In this document: positions 27,490-35,958 of the stretch, piece by piece
Layout of the letters: each line of letters opens with the position of its first letter
Numbering within the stretch: position 1 is the stretch's first letter
Origin: Tianweitania populi
GTDB lineage: Bacteria > Pseudomonadota > Alphaproteobacteria > Rhizobiales > Rhizobiaceae
Direction: 5' to 3'
Length of the DNA: 64,000 nucleotides
Assembly (NCBI RefSeq): GCF_014652875.1
Contig: NZ_BMZQ01000004.1
Coordinates: forward strand, 151,531 to 215,530
The notes under the pieces: generated by a model
Told to the model about the DNA's origin: nothing
The model's database searches: none
What the model saw: the letters and a program-made list of their open reading frames with translations, nothing else
Translations under genes and position numbers: made by a program

Positions 27490-27924
27490 ATGAGCGTCAC
27501 CGACCTGTCCGAACGGCCGAAGGCCTCGCCGAACCGCATCCTCCAGCCTGAGGGTTGGGAACGGCCGCGCGGTTATTCCAACGGCATCGAAGCACGGGGT
27601 CGCATCGTCTTCGTTGGCGGGCAGATCGGCTGGACCGGGCAGTGCAAATTCGAAGCCCATGATCTTGCCGGCCAAGTCCGGCAAACGCTGGAAAACATCG
27701 TCGCCATTCTCGGCGAAGCCGGCGCCGGCCCTGAGCACATCACGACCATGACCTGGTATGTGCTGGACCGCAAAGACTATTCCGCCTCGCTGAAGGAAAT
27801 TGGCGCCGCCTACAAGGCCGTGATCGGGCGCAATTTCCCGGCGATGGCCGTGGTTCAGGTTTCCGGCCTCGTGGAAGACGAAGCGCTCGTCGAAATCCAG
27901 GCGACGGCCGTGGTTCCGGACTGA
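27490..27924 (+). CDS. RidA (YjgF/UK114) family protein lacking the canonical arginine
   Basis: A 144-residue protein of the RidA fold; members are enamine/imine deaminases, and the family includes 2-aminomuconate deaminases. Recognisable are IVFVGGQIGWTG, QVRQTLENIVAILGEAGAG and VEIQATAVV. The arginine that binds substrate carboxylate in E. coli RidA (FPARS) is replaced by Met119 here (FPAMA), so the protein belongs to a divergent subgroup. The ATG at 27490 follows GGAGAAGG. Embedded between acyl-CoA dehydrogenase and hydratase/dehydrogenase genes, it may remove the amino group of the 2-amino-enoyl-CoA formed from anthranilate; a CoA ester would not need the carboxylate-binding Arg (inference). 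Confidence 0.8.
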   Translation: MSVTDLSERPKASPNRILQPEGWERPRGYSNGIEARGRIVFVGGQIGWTGQCKFEAHDLAGQVRQTLENIVAILGEAGAGPEHITTMTWYVLDRKDYSASLKEIGAAYKAVIGRNFPAMAVVQVSGLVEDEALVEIQATAVVPD

Positions 27925-27928
27925 CCCG

Positions 27929-29875
27929 ATGGCTGTTTCCCTGACGCGAGACGGCGAGATCGCCCATCTCATCATCGACAATCCGCCCGTGAACGCGACA
28001 TCGCACGCGGTGCGCGCTGGCTTGATGCAGGCGCTGGCGCAAGCCAATTCGGATGAGACGGTATCCGCGATCGTGCTGAGTTGCGCCGGCCGAACTTTTG
28101 TAGCCGGTGCCGACGTCAAGGAATTCGGCCAGCCACCACAGCAGCCCTTTTTGCCCGACGTGGTCAGTGCCATCGAAGCTTCGTCCAAGCCGATCGTCGC
28201 CGCAATCCATGGCACCGCTTTGGGCGGGGGGCTGGAACTGGCGCTCGCTTGTCACGGCCGGGTGGCGAGCGCGGACGCCGAACTCGGTCTGCCGGAAGTA
28301 AAGCTCGGCATCGTTCCAGGTGCCGGCGGCACGCAGCGGCTGCCACGCTTGATCGGCGTTCCACTGGCGATGGATCTGGTTTCCAGCGGCCGCCGCATGG
28401 ACACGGCCGAAGCTGAAGCCTGCGGCCTCATCGACGTGGTCGCGGAGGGCGATCTTATTAGCGCCGCCATGGCCCTCGCCAGCAGTCTCGTGGGCTGCGA
28501 ACCGCGCCAAACCAGTTCGCTCGCCATGCCGGCTTTCGATGAAGGTGAAGCGCAAAAGCAGTTTGCTGCTGTGGAGAAGAAAGCGCGCGGACAGCAATCG
28601 CCGGCTGCTGCCGCACGCCTTGTTCTCCAGGCCGCACAGTTGTCCTTCGCTGAGGGTCTGGCCGCTGAGCGCGTATGCTTCCTCGAGCTGGTTCAGTCCG
28701 ATCAGTCCAAGGCGCTGCGGCATGTCTTCGCCGCCGAGCGTGTTGCTGCAAAGGTGCCGGGCCTGGAAGAGGTCAAGCCGCGGGCCGTTCAAACCGTCGG
28801 CGTTGTTGGCGCCGGTCTGATGGGCGCTGGCATTGCCGTCGCCTTTCTTCACGCCGGCTACACGGTGCGCGTCGTTGAGCGCGACGAGACATCGATGAAA
28901 GCCGGCCGTGTTCGCATCGAAGGACTGTTTACGCGGCTCGTAAAATCCGGCCGCATCAGCGAGGTCGATCGCGCCGAGCAGCTGGGTCGCCTCAGCACCT
29001 TCGCCGACCGGAGCGCGCTTGCTCCCTGCGATCTGGTGATCGAAGCCGTGTTCGACGATCTTGCGGTGAAGACGGAGCTTTTCGCCGAACTCTCCACCAT
29101 CGTTCGCCCGGACGCCATTCTCGCGACCAACACCAGCTATCTCGACCCGGACGAAATCGCAGCCGTCGTGACAAACCCTGAGCGGTTCCTTGGCCTGCAC
29201 TTCTTCTCGCCGGCCAATATCATGCGGCTGGTGGAGGTGGTTCGCACGGCACAGGTCGCGCCGGTCGTGCTTGCAACCGGCCTCGCCGTCGTCAAGCGGC
29301 TCGGCAAGCTAGGCGTGATCAGCGGCGTGTGCGAAGGCTTCATCGGCAATCGCCTGTTCACAGCCTATCGCCGTGAATGCGACTTCATGCTGGAAGACGG
29401 CGTGCTGCCGCACGAAATCGATGCGGCGCTTGAAAACTATGGCTTTGCCATGGGTCCGTATGCCGTCAACGATATGGCCGGCCTGGATATTTCCTGGGCC
29501 CGCCGCAAGCGCAACGCAGCAACGCGTGATCCGAGCAAGCGATACGTGACCATCGCAGATCGCTTGTGTGAAGCCGGGCGCTTCGGTCAGAAAAGCGGCA
29601 AAGGCTACTACGCCTACCCGGACGGCCGCCGCATGGTCGATCCCGAAGTGACCGCTATCATCGAACAATCGTCGCGGGACGCCGGTATCGACCGCCGTCC
29701 CTTCGAAGCCGCCGACATCGTTTCGCGCGTGCTGGATGGGATCGTTTCCGAAGGACGCAAGATCCTCGACGAGGGCATCGCTCTGCGCGCGTCCGACATC
29801 GATCTCGTTCTGATCAATGGCTACGGCTACCCCGCTTGGCGCGGTGGGCCGATGGTTCAGGCAGGAATTCAGTGA
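27929..29875 (+). CDS. Fused enoyl-CoA hydratase / 3-hydroxyacyl-CoA dehydrogenase
   Basis: A 648-residue bifunctional beta-oxidation enzyme. The crotonase domain (about 1-200) shows TFVAGADVKEFG and GTALGGGLELALACHGRVA. The NAD-dependent hydroxyacyl-CoA dehydrogenase domain (from about 290) begins VGVVGAGLMGAGIAVAF and continues with GLHFFSPANIMRLVEVV, the active-site His motif. It is somewhat shorter than E. coli FadB. It starts 4 nt after the RidA-like gene and its stop shares one base with the thiolase ATG. Confidence 0.92.
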   Translation: MAVSLTRDGEIAHLIIDNPPVNATSHAVRAGLMQALAQANSDETVSAIVLSCAGRTFVAGADVKEFGQPPQQPFLPDVVSAIEASSKPIVAAIHGTALGGGLELALACHGRVASADAELGLPEVKLGIVPGAGGTQRLPRLIGVPLAMDLVSSGRRMDTAEAEACGLIDVVAEGDLISAAMALASSLVGCEPRQTSSLAMPAFDEGEAQKQFAAVEKKARGQQSPAAAARLVLQAAQLSFAEGLAAERVCFLELVQSDQSKALRHVFAAERVAAKVPGLEEVKPRAVQTVGVVGAGLMGAGIAVAFLHAGYTVRVVERDETSMKAGRVRIEGLFTRLVKSGRISEVDRAEQLGRLSTFADRSALAPCDLVIEAVFDDLAVKTELFAELSTIVRPDAILATNTSYLDPDEIAAVVTNPERFLGLHFFSPANIMRLVEVVRTAQVAPVVLATGLAVVKRLGKLGVISGVCEGFIGNRLFTAYRRECDFMLEDGVLPHEIDAALENYGFAMGPYAVNDMAGLDISWARRKRNAATRDPSKRYVTIADRLCEAGRFGQKSGKGYYAYPDGRRMVDPEVTAIIEQSSRDAGIDRRPFEAADIVSRVLDGIVSEGRKILDEGIALRASDIDLVLINGYGYPAWRGGPMVQAGIQ

Positions 29876-31080
29876 TGGTTGGTAACGCTTACATCGTCGA
29901 CGGCCTGCGTACGCCCATCGGACGCTATGGCGGCAGTCTTTCATCGGTGCGGACCGACGATCTTGCCGCCCACCCCATCCGCGCCTTGATGCAGCGCTTC
30001 CCGCAGATACCGGCCGAAGCGATCGAGGAGGTCGTCCTCGGCTGTGCCAACCAGGCCGGCGAAGACAATCGCAATGTCGCGCGCATGGCGGTGCTGCTTT
30101 CGGGTCTTACGGCGACAACCGCAGGCACGACCATCAACCGCCTGTGCGGCTCGGGGCTGGACGCGGTCGGCTATGCCGCGCGCGCAGTCCGCCTTGGCGA
30201 AGCCGATCTGGTGATCGCAGGCGGCGTGGAATCCATGTCGCGCGCGCCCTTCGTCATGCCGAAGGCAACAACGCCGTTTGCCCGTCAAAACGAGATCCAT
30301 GACACAACGATCGGCTGGCGTTTCGTCAACAAGCTGATCGAAAAGCAATATGGCATCGACTCCATGCCAGAAACGGCGGAGAACGTCGCTGCGCAATACG
30401 GCATCTCCCGCGCTGACCAGGATGCCTTCGCGCTGCGCAGCCAGGAACGCGCGCTTGCGGCTCAAGCCAATGGCCGCTTTGTTCGCGAGATCGCACCAAT
30501 AGACGTTCCAGCTAGTAAGGGCACGACGGCCACGGTCGATCAAGACGAGCATCCGCGTCAAACCACGCTGGAAAAGCTTGCCGCTCTGGGAACCCCGTTC
30601 CGACAGGGCGGAACCGTCACGGCGGGCAATGCTTCCGGAGTCAATGATGGTGCGGCCGCGCTGTTGCTCGCGTCGGAACAGGCCGTTGCAAAATACGGCT
30701 TGAGCCCGTTGGCCCGGATCACGGGCATGGCGACCGTTGGGGTTGCGCCCTCGATCATGGGCATCGGCCCCGTGCCTGCCACGCAGAAGCTTCTCGCGAC
30801 CAAAGGGCTTGGCATCGGCGACATCGATGTCATAGAGCTCAACGAAGCCTTCGCGGCGCAGTCCCTTGCCTGCCTGCGCCAACTCGGCCTTCCCGACGAT
30901 GGCGACTTCATCAATCCGAATGGCGGCGCGATTGCGCTCGGCCATCCTCTCGGCATGTCCGGTGCGCGCTTGGCGCTGACGACGGCGATCGATCTGGCAG
31001 ACAGAAAAGCGCAACGCGCTGTGGCGACCCTTTGCATCGGTGTCGGCCAGGGCATCGCAATGTTGCTGGAACAACCCTGA
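29875..31080 (+). CDS. Acetyl-CoA acyltransferase (thiolase)
   Basis: A 401-residue thiolase. The acylation cysteine is C91 in NRLCGSGLDAVG; GGVESMSRAPFVMPK follows, and the C-terminus has NGGAIALGHPLGMSGARL and VATLCIGVGQG with the second cysteine. The sequence resembles the beta-ketoadipyl-CoA thiolase branch, compatible with cleavage of a dicarboxylic or ring-derived 3-oxoacyl-CoA. The ATG at 29875 overlaps the previous stop (TGATG). It ends the operon that starts at 22215; a strong hairpin follows. Confidence 0.92.
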   Translation: MVGNAYIVDGLRTPIGRYGGSLSSVRTDDLAAHPIRALMQRFPQIPAEAIEEVVLGCANQAGEDNRNVARMAVLLSGLTATTAGTTINRLCGSGLDAVGYAARAVRLGEADLVIAGGVESMSRAPFVMPKATTPFARQNEIHDTTIGWRFVNKLIEKQYGIDSMPETAENVAAQYGISRADQDAFALRSQERALAAQANGRFVREIAPIDVPASKGTTATVDQDEHPRQTTLEKLAALGTPFRQGGTVTAGNASGVNDGAAALLLASEQAVAKYGLSPLARITGMATVGVAPSIMGIGPVPATQKLLATKGLGIGDIDVIELNEAFAAQSLACLRQLGLPDDGDFINPNGGAIALGHPLGMSGARLALTTAIDLADRKAQRAVATLCIGVGQGIAMLLEQP

Positions 31081-31085
31081 CACGC

Positions 31086-31111
31086 TGCGTGCGCCTTGCG
31101 TGGCGCACGCA
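31086..31111. terminator. Bidirectional terminator between the thiolase and DUF1989 genes
   Basis: A perfect 10-bp stem, TGCGTGCGCC at 31086-31095 with GGCGCACGCA at 31102-31111, and a 6-nt loop, placed between two convergent genes. It is GC-rich and compact, as expected of an intrinsic terminator, although only short A/T runs flank it. Confidence 0.7.
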
Positions 31112-31121
31112 AACTAAAGGT

Positions 31122-31721
31122 TCAACGCACTTCGTAATGGATCGGCTTGAAGCTGCCACCGTTGCTGGCAGGTGCGGAGCATGCCGTCAGCCCGATGATC
31201 AAATCCATTCTGGCGACGAAAACGATGCGATCACCGGCCTTGCTCAGCGGCGGCAGGACCTTCAGCTTGCCGGTTTCGCCATCCACTGGCACGTTCATGA
31301 AGCAGTTGAAGGCAATCGGGATGGCGTCTTCCTCAATACCATACGGCTGCAACGCTGCAGCCAAATTGCCGAGGCAGCCGCGATGCGGCGGCTCGTTGTC
31401 ATAGCACATGCGGAAGGTCGCTTCGGAACACGGCGTCAGCAGGAAGTCGTGCCTGCCGACATCGTCCTCAACGATCTCCAGCATCACGTTGGAGCGGTTG
31501 GAATAGAGCTTGTCGCCAGTTGTGAGATAGATGCGCTCAGCATAATCGAGCGTGCGCCCGGATGAGAGCATCTCGCGTTTGTCGGCGGCATTGATCGCGA
31601 GGAGATCGGCGACCTGCGCTCCAAGCGCGTCGATCACCGTCAGCGTCTGTCCGGCCTTCATCTCAAAGGCGTCGCCACTGCGCGGCGGGATGACGTGATG
31701 ATGGTGGTGTGCGTGATCCAT
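31122..31721 (-). CDS. DUF1989 (urea carboxylase-associated) family protein
   Basis: A 199-residue cytosolic protein of the family often annotated urea carboxylase- or urea amidolyase-associated. Motifs include AGQTLTVIDALGAQVADLLAIN, ERIYLTTGDKLYSNRSNVML and CYDNEPPHRGCLGNL, with histidine and cysteine positions that could bind metal. The biochemical role of the family is not firmly known. The N-terminus MDHAHHHHH is naturally histidine-rich. The ATG at 31721 shares a base with the stop of the upstream YqcI/YcgG gene (TGATG), so the two are expressed together. No urea carboxylase or allophanate hydrolase gene is nearby. Confidence 0.8.
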   Translation of the reverse strand: MDHAHHHHHVIPPRSGDAFEMKAGQTLTVIDALGAQVADLLAINAADKREMLSSGRTLDYAERIYLTTGDKLYSNRSNVMLEIVEDDVGRHDFLLTPCSEATFRMCYDNEPPHRGCLGNLAAALQPYGIEEDAIPIAFNCFMNVPVDGETGKLKVLPPLSKAGDRIVFVARMDLIIGLTACSAPASNGGSFKPIHYEVR

Positions 31722-32467
31722 CACGAACGCTCCTCGCTCGCCGCACTGGTGCTTTGGGGCTCAAGCACCACTTCCGCCTCCGCCTTTCGGCCGAACGGAC
31801 AACGCCAGTCATCGTTGACGGCGCGTCCGCTATATTGCCGCGCTTCAGAGATTGAGCCATGCCGCGCGAGCATCGGGTTGATATCGCCGGCGAGCTTTAC
31901 GTCGCGATCAAGGATCGCCTTGCGCAGTTTCTCATAGCGGTTCTGCTGCCGCAGCATTTCGAACTGATCGTGCAGGTTGAACACCATCGTCGGCCGGTCA
32001 AAGCGCCGCGCCGGGCGGCTGGCATTGGGGTGCAGACCGACAACAAAGAAAGCTTCACCGCCAAAGCTTAGAGAGAAATGCGGGTCGTCGGGATCTGAGC
32101 TGACGCGCGGATCATGCTTCTGGCCACGCCAGGCATCCTTGTCGGCCAAGGATTGAACGCGCTCCCACAACGCCGTTTCGAACTCGGACTCGCTGAGATC
32201 GTCAGGCCCCTCGAACACAACGGCAAAACTTGTGAACAGCGTCGGGTCTTCCGAATAAGCCCAGGCAAAATGCATCAAGGCATCCTGGATCTCGACATCG
32301 TTCCAGGCACTGCGAATATCGCGAGCCGAATAAACGGTCATACGCCCCTTCTGCACCGCAGACTTTGCGCCGACACAGGGAAACTCGGGATCAAGAATGA
32401 AGTCACGCAAGTGCTCTTCAGCGCTCGGCAACATCGGCTGCTCGAGCACAGCATGATTGGTACGCAT
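31721..32467 (-). CDS. YqcI/YcgG family protein (GntA-like, putative haem N-oxygenase)
   Basis: A 248-residue soluble protein of the YqcI/YcgG family. Visible conserved blocks are FPCVGAKSAVQKGR near the N-terminus, PHFSLSFGGEAFFVVGLHPNASRPARRF in the middle and NDDWRCPFGR near the end. From memory, a member of this family (GntA) is the haem-dependent N-hydroxylase of guanitoxin synthesis, which suggests N-oxygenation of a guanidino or amino compound. That function is not proven here, and none of the other gnt genes is next to it. The ATG at 32467 has an AGGAA site. It is translationally coupled to the DUF1989 gene. Confidence 0.72.
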   Translation of the reverse strand: MRTNHAVLEQPMLPSAEEHLRDFILDPEFPCVGAKSAVQKGRMTVYSARDIRSAWNDVEIQDALMHFAWAYSEDPTLFTSFAVVFEGPDDLSESEFETALWERVQSLADKDAWRGQKHDPRVSSDPDDPHFSLSFGGEAFFVVGLHPNASRPARRFDRPTMVFNLHDQFEMLRQQNRYEKLRKAILDRDVKLAGDINPMLARHGSISEARQYSGRAVNDDWRCPFGRKAEAEVVLEPQSTSAASEERS

Positions 32468-32571
32468 ACAAATTCCTATTGTGGAGTCCCTGAACCGATG
32501 GAGGTTGGGATGGTTCCGACCGGTCAAAGGGCTCCTGACAGGAGTGGCGGCGCCTGCGCGAAAGCCGGGAA

Positions 32572-33567
32572 CTAAGCCGTGACGTCTATGACAACCCTGC
32601 CTCGCACGTTGCCCGCAAGTATCTCGTCGCCAAGGGCCTGGATCTTCGACAAAGGTTCTACCCTCGTCAGGGTATCAAGCTTGCCAGGGTCCAGGTCCCG
32701 GGCAAGACGCTGCCAAGCCCGATCACGTTGGCTCGCCGATGCCATGACGGAGTCGACGCCGATCAAAGCAACGCTGCGAAGGATATGCGGCAAAACGGTT
32801 GCGGGAAGATCAGCACCCCCAGCTAGACCGCAGCAGGCGATCGCCCCGCCCCGAACTGTCTGAGCCAGCGCATTGGCAAGGATCGTCGAGCCGACGGCAT
32901 CCACACCGCCGGTCCAGCGCTCTTTCTGCAACGGACCACCCTTGGCTAAAAGATCTTCACGGCTGATGAAGTTGGTAGCTCCAAGACCGCGCAGGAAGTC
33001 GTGTGTTTCGGGCCGACCGGTCGCGGCCGTGACATTGTAGCCGCGCGCCGCCAGGAGGCTGATCGCAACCGATCCCACGCCGCCGGCAGCACCCGTCACC
33101 AGCACCTCTCCTACGCCTGGCTGAATGCGACCCCAGTCTTCGAGCGCATCGACGCACAGCGATGCGGTATAGCCGGCTGTCCCGATCGCCATGGCTTGCA
33201 AAGGCGTGAAGGCATCCGGCAGGCGCGTCAGCCATTCCGGCTTGAGGCGCTGGAACCGGCTGTAGCCACCCCATTCGGTTTCCGACAGACCCCAGCCGTT
33301 GACGACGACCTGATCGCCCACCTTCCAGTCGGCTGAGCGGCTTTCCACCACCGTGCCGGCCAGATCGATGCCAGCGACCATTGGAAGCCGCCGCGCGATG
33401 CGCCCCTTTCCACTGACCGCGAGACCGTCCTTATAGTTAAGGGTAGAATAGGCGATTTCGACGAGAACATCGTGGTCCGGCAGATCCGACCTGGATAGAT
33501 CGCGAAACGCGACAGTCTGGTTGCCTTCAACATTATCGATAACCAAAGCACGGAACGTGTCGGACAT
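32572..33567 (-). CDS. acuI: MDR-family oxidoreductase, acryloyl-CoA reductase type (AcuI/YhdH)
   Basis: A 331-residue NADPH-dependent zinc-free medium-chain reductase. NYKDGLAVSGKG near the N-terminus, PMVAGIDLAGTV, and the cofactor motif VLVTGAAGGVGSVAISLL are typical of the YhdH/AcuI branch, which reduces toxic acryloyl-CoA to propionyl-CoA. The ATG at 33567 has GGGAGAAG upstream; the frame extends by five residues. It is followed on the same strand by the YqcI/YcgG gene and preceded by a GntR gene 33 nt away. No DMSP lyase gene is in the window, so a general acrylate-detoxifying or 2-alkenal-reducing role is also possible. Confidence 0.82.
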   Translation of the reverse strand: MSDTFRALVIDNVEGNQTVAFRDLSRSDLPDHDVLVEIAYSTLNYKDGLAVSGKGRIARRLPMVAGIDLAGTVVESRSADWKVGDQVVVNGWGLSETEWGGYSRFQRLKPEWLTRLPDAFTPLQAMAIGTAGYTASLCVDALEDWGRIQPGVGEVLVTGAAGGVGSVAISLLAARGYNVTAATGRPETHDFLRGLGATNFISREDLLAKGGPLQKERWTGGVDAVGSTILANALAQTVRGGAIACCGLAGGADLPATVLPHILRSVALIGVDSVMASASQRDRAWQRLARDLDPGKLDTLTRVEPLSKIQALGDEILAGNVRGRVVIDVTA

Positions 33568-33600
33568 GGCATCTTCTCCCATACGGTGTGGTTCGGGTGA

Positions 33601-34344
33601 TCAGCTGGCGCTGCGTGCCGCGCGAGCGGTCAGCGTGGCGTTGTACATCGCGCGCAAATAATCGAGCAGCCGCTCCAAAGCGGTGATGGCAGCCGGGGCA
33701 TCGCTGCGGCGCACGGCGTCCAGCATGTCGCGGTGCAGCGACACAATTTGCTGGCGCTCACGCATGCGCACCACGATCATGTTGGTAATCGGGATGAAGG
33801 CCTCGATCACCGTATACATCATGAGTTCCAGCGGCCCGTTGCGGCTGGCGCGCACGAGAGCGCGGTGAAAGCGAACGTCGGAAGCGCAGAACTCTTCGTC
33901 GCTCGTCGCGCTGTCGCTTTGAAGGGTGATCTCGGCTTCCATAGCAGCAAGCTCTTCCTCCTTGCGGTTGGCAGCGGCCAAGCGGCAGCAGATTGCTTCT
34001 GTTTCCCGACGCGCTGTGATGATCTCATCGATATCAAAGGCGCCGACGCCGACCAGCAGCGTCGCGGCGGCCGTGATGGTTCCCGACAGGCCCGCAGGAT
34101 CGGGACGCATGACGAAGGTGCCACCGGACGGACCGCGCTTCGACTGAATGAGGTTCTGCGCCGCCAGCCGCTTCAGTGCTTCCCGCACCGTCGGCCGCGA
34201 AATGCCAAATCGGCGCGCCAACTCTTCTTCCGTCGGCAAACGCTCATCCATCTTGAGACGGCCGTCCATAATGGCTTCGCGAATGCTGTCGGCCACCTGC
34301 TTGGCAACGCTGCCGCGCACCACGCCATCATAGTTCAGGACCAT
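33601..34344 (-). CDS. GntR-family regulator (FadR/FCD type)
   Basis: A 247-residue regulator. The winged helix (about 5-75) contains LPTEEELARRFGISRPTVREALKRLAAQNLI, and the FCD domain (about 95-235) contains DVRFHRALVRASRN and a later RRSDAPAAITALERLLDYLR. The ATG at 34344 follows GGAGCGAAG; the longer frame upstream lacks homologous character. It sits directly upstream of the AcuI gene on the same strand and is divergent from the FAD oxidase at 34535, so it may control either. A candidate operator is at 34411-34430. Confidence 0.88.
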   Translation of the reverse strand: MVLNYDGVVRGSVAKQVADSIREAIMDGRLKMDERLPTEEELARRFGISRPTVREALKRLAAQNLIQSKRGPSGGTFVMRPDPAGLSGTITAAATLLVGVGAFDIDEIITARRETEAICCRLAAANRKEEELAAMEAEITLQSDSATSDEEFCASDVRFHRALVRASRNGPLELMMYTVIEAFIPITNMIVVRMRERQQIVSLHRDMLDAVRRSDAPAAITALERLLDYLRAMYNATLTARAARSAS

Positions 34345-34410
34345 CTTCGCTCCTCTTTGCGGCCCAACATGGCAGGGTCGAGCTGCCAAATCCAGTTTAA
34401 ATATAGGTTT

Positions 34411-34430
34411 GACAAATATGGTTGTTTGTC
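34411..34430. promoter_or_regulatory. Candidate GntR operator and promoter in a divergent region
   Basis: GACAAA (34411-34416) and TTTGTC (34425-34430) form an inverted repeat with an 8-nt spacer. A TTGACA-like -35 element at 34409-34414 overlaps the left arm. The position between the GntR gene and the oxidase gene fits autoregulation plus control of the oxidase. Confidence 0.45.
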
Positions 34431-34534
34431 TCACCGTTCATTTGAACTTGGCCGCTTGTGAGTTGCCCGCGTGAATGGCTTCACCTTCCTCTTCACCTGC
34501 ATGAGTGTCCGTGCGATCCACCGCGGCGTGATCC

Positions 34535-35953
34535 ATGACGCCTGAAAAGTCATCGGATTTCGTAGCGTATCTTCGTGCGCACCTCGATGCGAATGCGTTT
34601 GTCGAGGGCGCAAACGTCAATCCCGCGAGCGTCAGCGATGGGACGCGCGTTTCGGGCTTTTTACCCTCCCTCCTGCTGCGCCCGAGGAATGCAGCGGACT
34701 TGTCGTTGATCCTCCAAACGGCAACAAAGCTGCGCCAGTCGGTGGTTATTCAAGGCGGCCTGACCGGTCTCGCCGGCGGAGCAAGGCCGCGCCACGGTGA
34801 AGTGGCGGTTTCGCTGGAGCGGATGCGCGGCATGTCTGCGGTGAATGTTGCCGAAGGTACGATCGAGGTGGAAGCGGGTGTTCCTCTGCAGGCGGTGCAA
34901 GAGGCCGCGCAGGCAGCTGGATTCATGTTCGGCGTGGATCTCGGCGCGCGTGGAAGCGCCTCCATCGGCGGCATGATTGCCACCAATGCCGGCGGTATCC
35001 GCGTCTTGCGATACGGCATGATGCGCGATCAGGTCGCCGGACTGGAAGGCGTGCTGGCCGACGGCACGGTCATTGACTCCATGCTCGGCCTTCCTAAGGA
35101 CAATGCGGGCTATGACCTGCGGCAGTTGCTTGTCGGGTCGGAAGGCACGCTTGGCGTTGTAACGCGCGCAAAGCTGCGGCTACGCCCTGCTCCAAAAAGC
35201 GAACGTGCGGCGCTGCTGTCGCTCGGGTCTGTCGATGATGCCATCAAGCTGCTGGTGTTTCTTCGAGAGCGGATCGGCGACCTGCTGGCGGCCTTCGAGA
35301 TCATCTTTCCAGATGTTTACGCTGGCACCATCGCGCATATGGGCATCGTTCCGCCGCTGCCTCCGGGCGCCGGCCTCTATGTGCTGACGGATATCCAGGG
35401 ACAGACGCCCGATGCCGATCTTGAGCGCTTCCAAGCCGCGCTCGGCGACGCCGTTGAGATCGGATTGTGCAGTGACGCCATACTGTCCTCGTCGGGACGC
35501 GAGTTCGAGACGCTGTGGGCAATTCGGGACGGCGTCAGTGACTGTGTTTATGCGCAAGGCCAGTCTTACGGTTTCGACATCGGTGTCCCGTTAAACGCAA
35601 TCAACCGCTTTCTTAAGCTGGCCGCCGATCGTGTTTCCGCCATCGATCCTACGGCCCGCGCCTTCATCTTCGGCCATCTCGGGGACGGCAACCTGCACTA
35701 CATCGTGGAAACCGAGGAAGGCGCTGATATCGCAAAGGCCGTGCTGACTGCGGTCGCCGAGGCCGGCGGCACGATCACTGCCGAACACGGGATCGGCACC
35801 GACAAGCGGGATTGGCTGCATCTGTGCCGAAGCGAGGCGGAACTTGCCGTAATGGGCCGCCTGAAACGCGCCCTTGATCCCGCCGGCATTCTCAATCCCG
35901 AGCGCGTCATCTCCACCTCCGCAGCGTACGGCAACAAAACGCTTCTACCCTGA
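34535..35953 (+). CDS. FAD-binding oxidoreductase, GlcD/D-lactate dehydrogenase type
   Basis: A 472-residue flavoenzyme of the FAD_binding_4 plus FAD-oxidase C class, which oxidises 2-hydroxy acids such as glycolate, D-lactate or D-2-hydroxyglutarate. The PP-loop region is VVIQGGLTGLAGGARP, followed by GSASIGGMIATNAGG. The C-terminal half has FGHLGDGNLHYIV and AEHGIGTDKRDWL, which carry the metal and substrate residues of the family. It lacks GlcE/GlcF partners, so it resembles the single-subunit dehydrogenases. It is followed after 5 nt by the nucleoside hydrolase gene. Confidence 0.85.
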   Translation: MTPEKSSDFVAYLRAHLDANAFVEGANVNPASVSDGTRVSGFLPSLLLRPRNAADLSLILQTATKLRQSVVIQGGLTGLAGGARPRHGEVAVSLERMRGMSAVNVAEGTIEVEAGVPLQAVQEAAQAAGFMFGVDLGARGSASIGGMIATNAGGIRVLRYGMMRDQVAGLEGVLADGTVIDSMLGLPKDNAGYDLRQLLVGSEGTLGVVTRAKLRLRPAPKSERAALLSLGSVDDAIKLLVFLRERIGDLLAAFEIIFPDVYAGTIAHMGIVPPLPPGAGLYVLTDIQGQTPDADLERFQAALGDAVEIGLCSDAILSSSGREFETLWAIRDGVSDCVYAQGQSYGFDIGVPLNAINRFLKLAADRVSAIDPTARAFIFGHLGDGNLHYIVETEEGADIAKAVLTAVAEAGGTITAEHGIGTDKRDWLHLCRSEAELAVMGRLKRALDPAGILNPERVISTSAAYGNKTLLP

Positions 35954-35958
35954 AAGGC

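Noticed and set aside
27740..29200. Antisense open frame of 486 codons opposite the hydratase/dehydrogenase fusion
   Set aside because: It shows no recognisable motif and is fully covered by a well-supported gene on the other strand.
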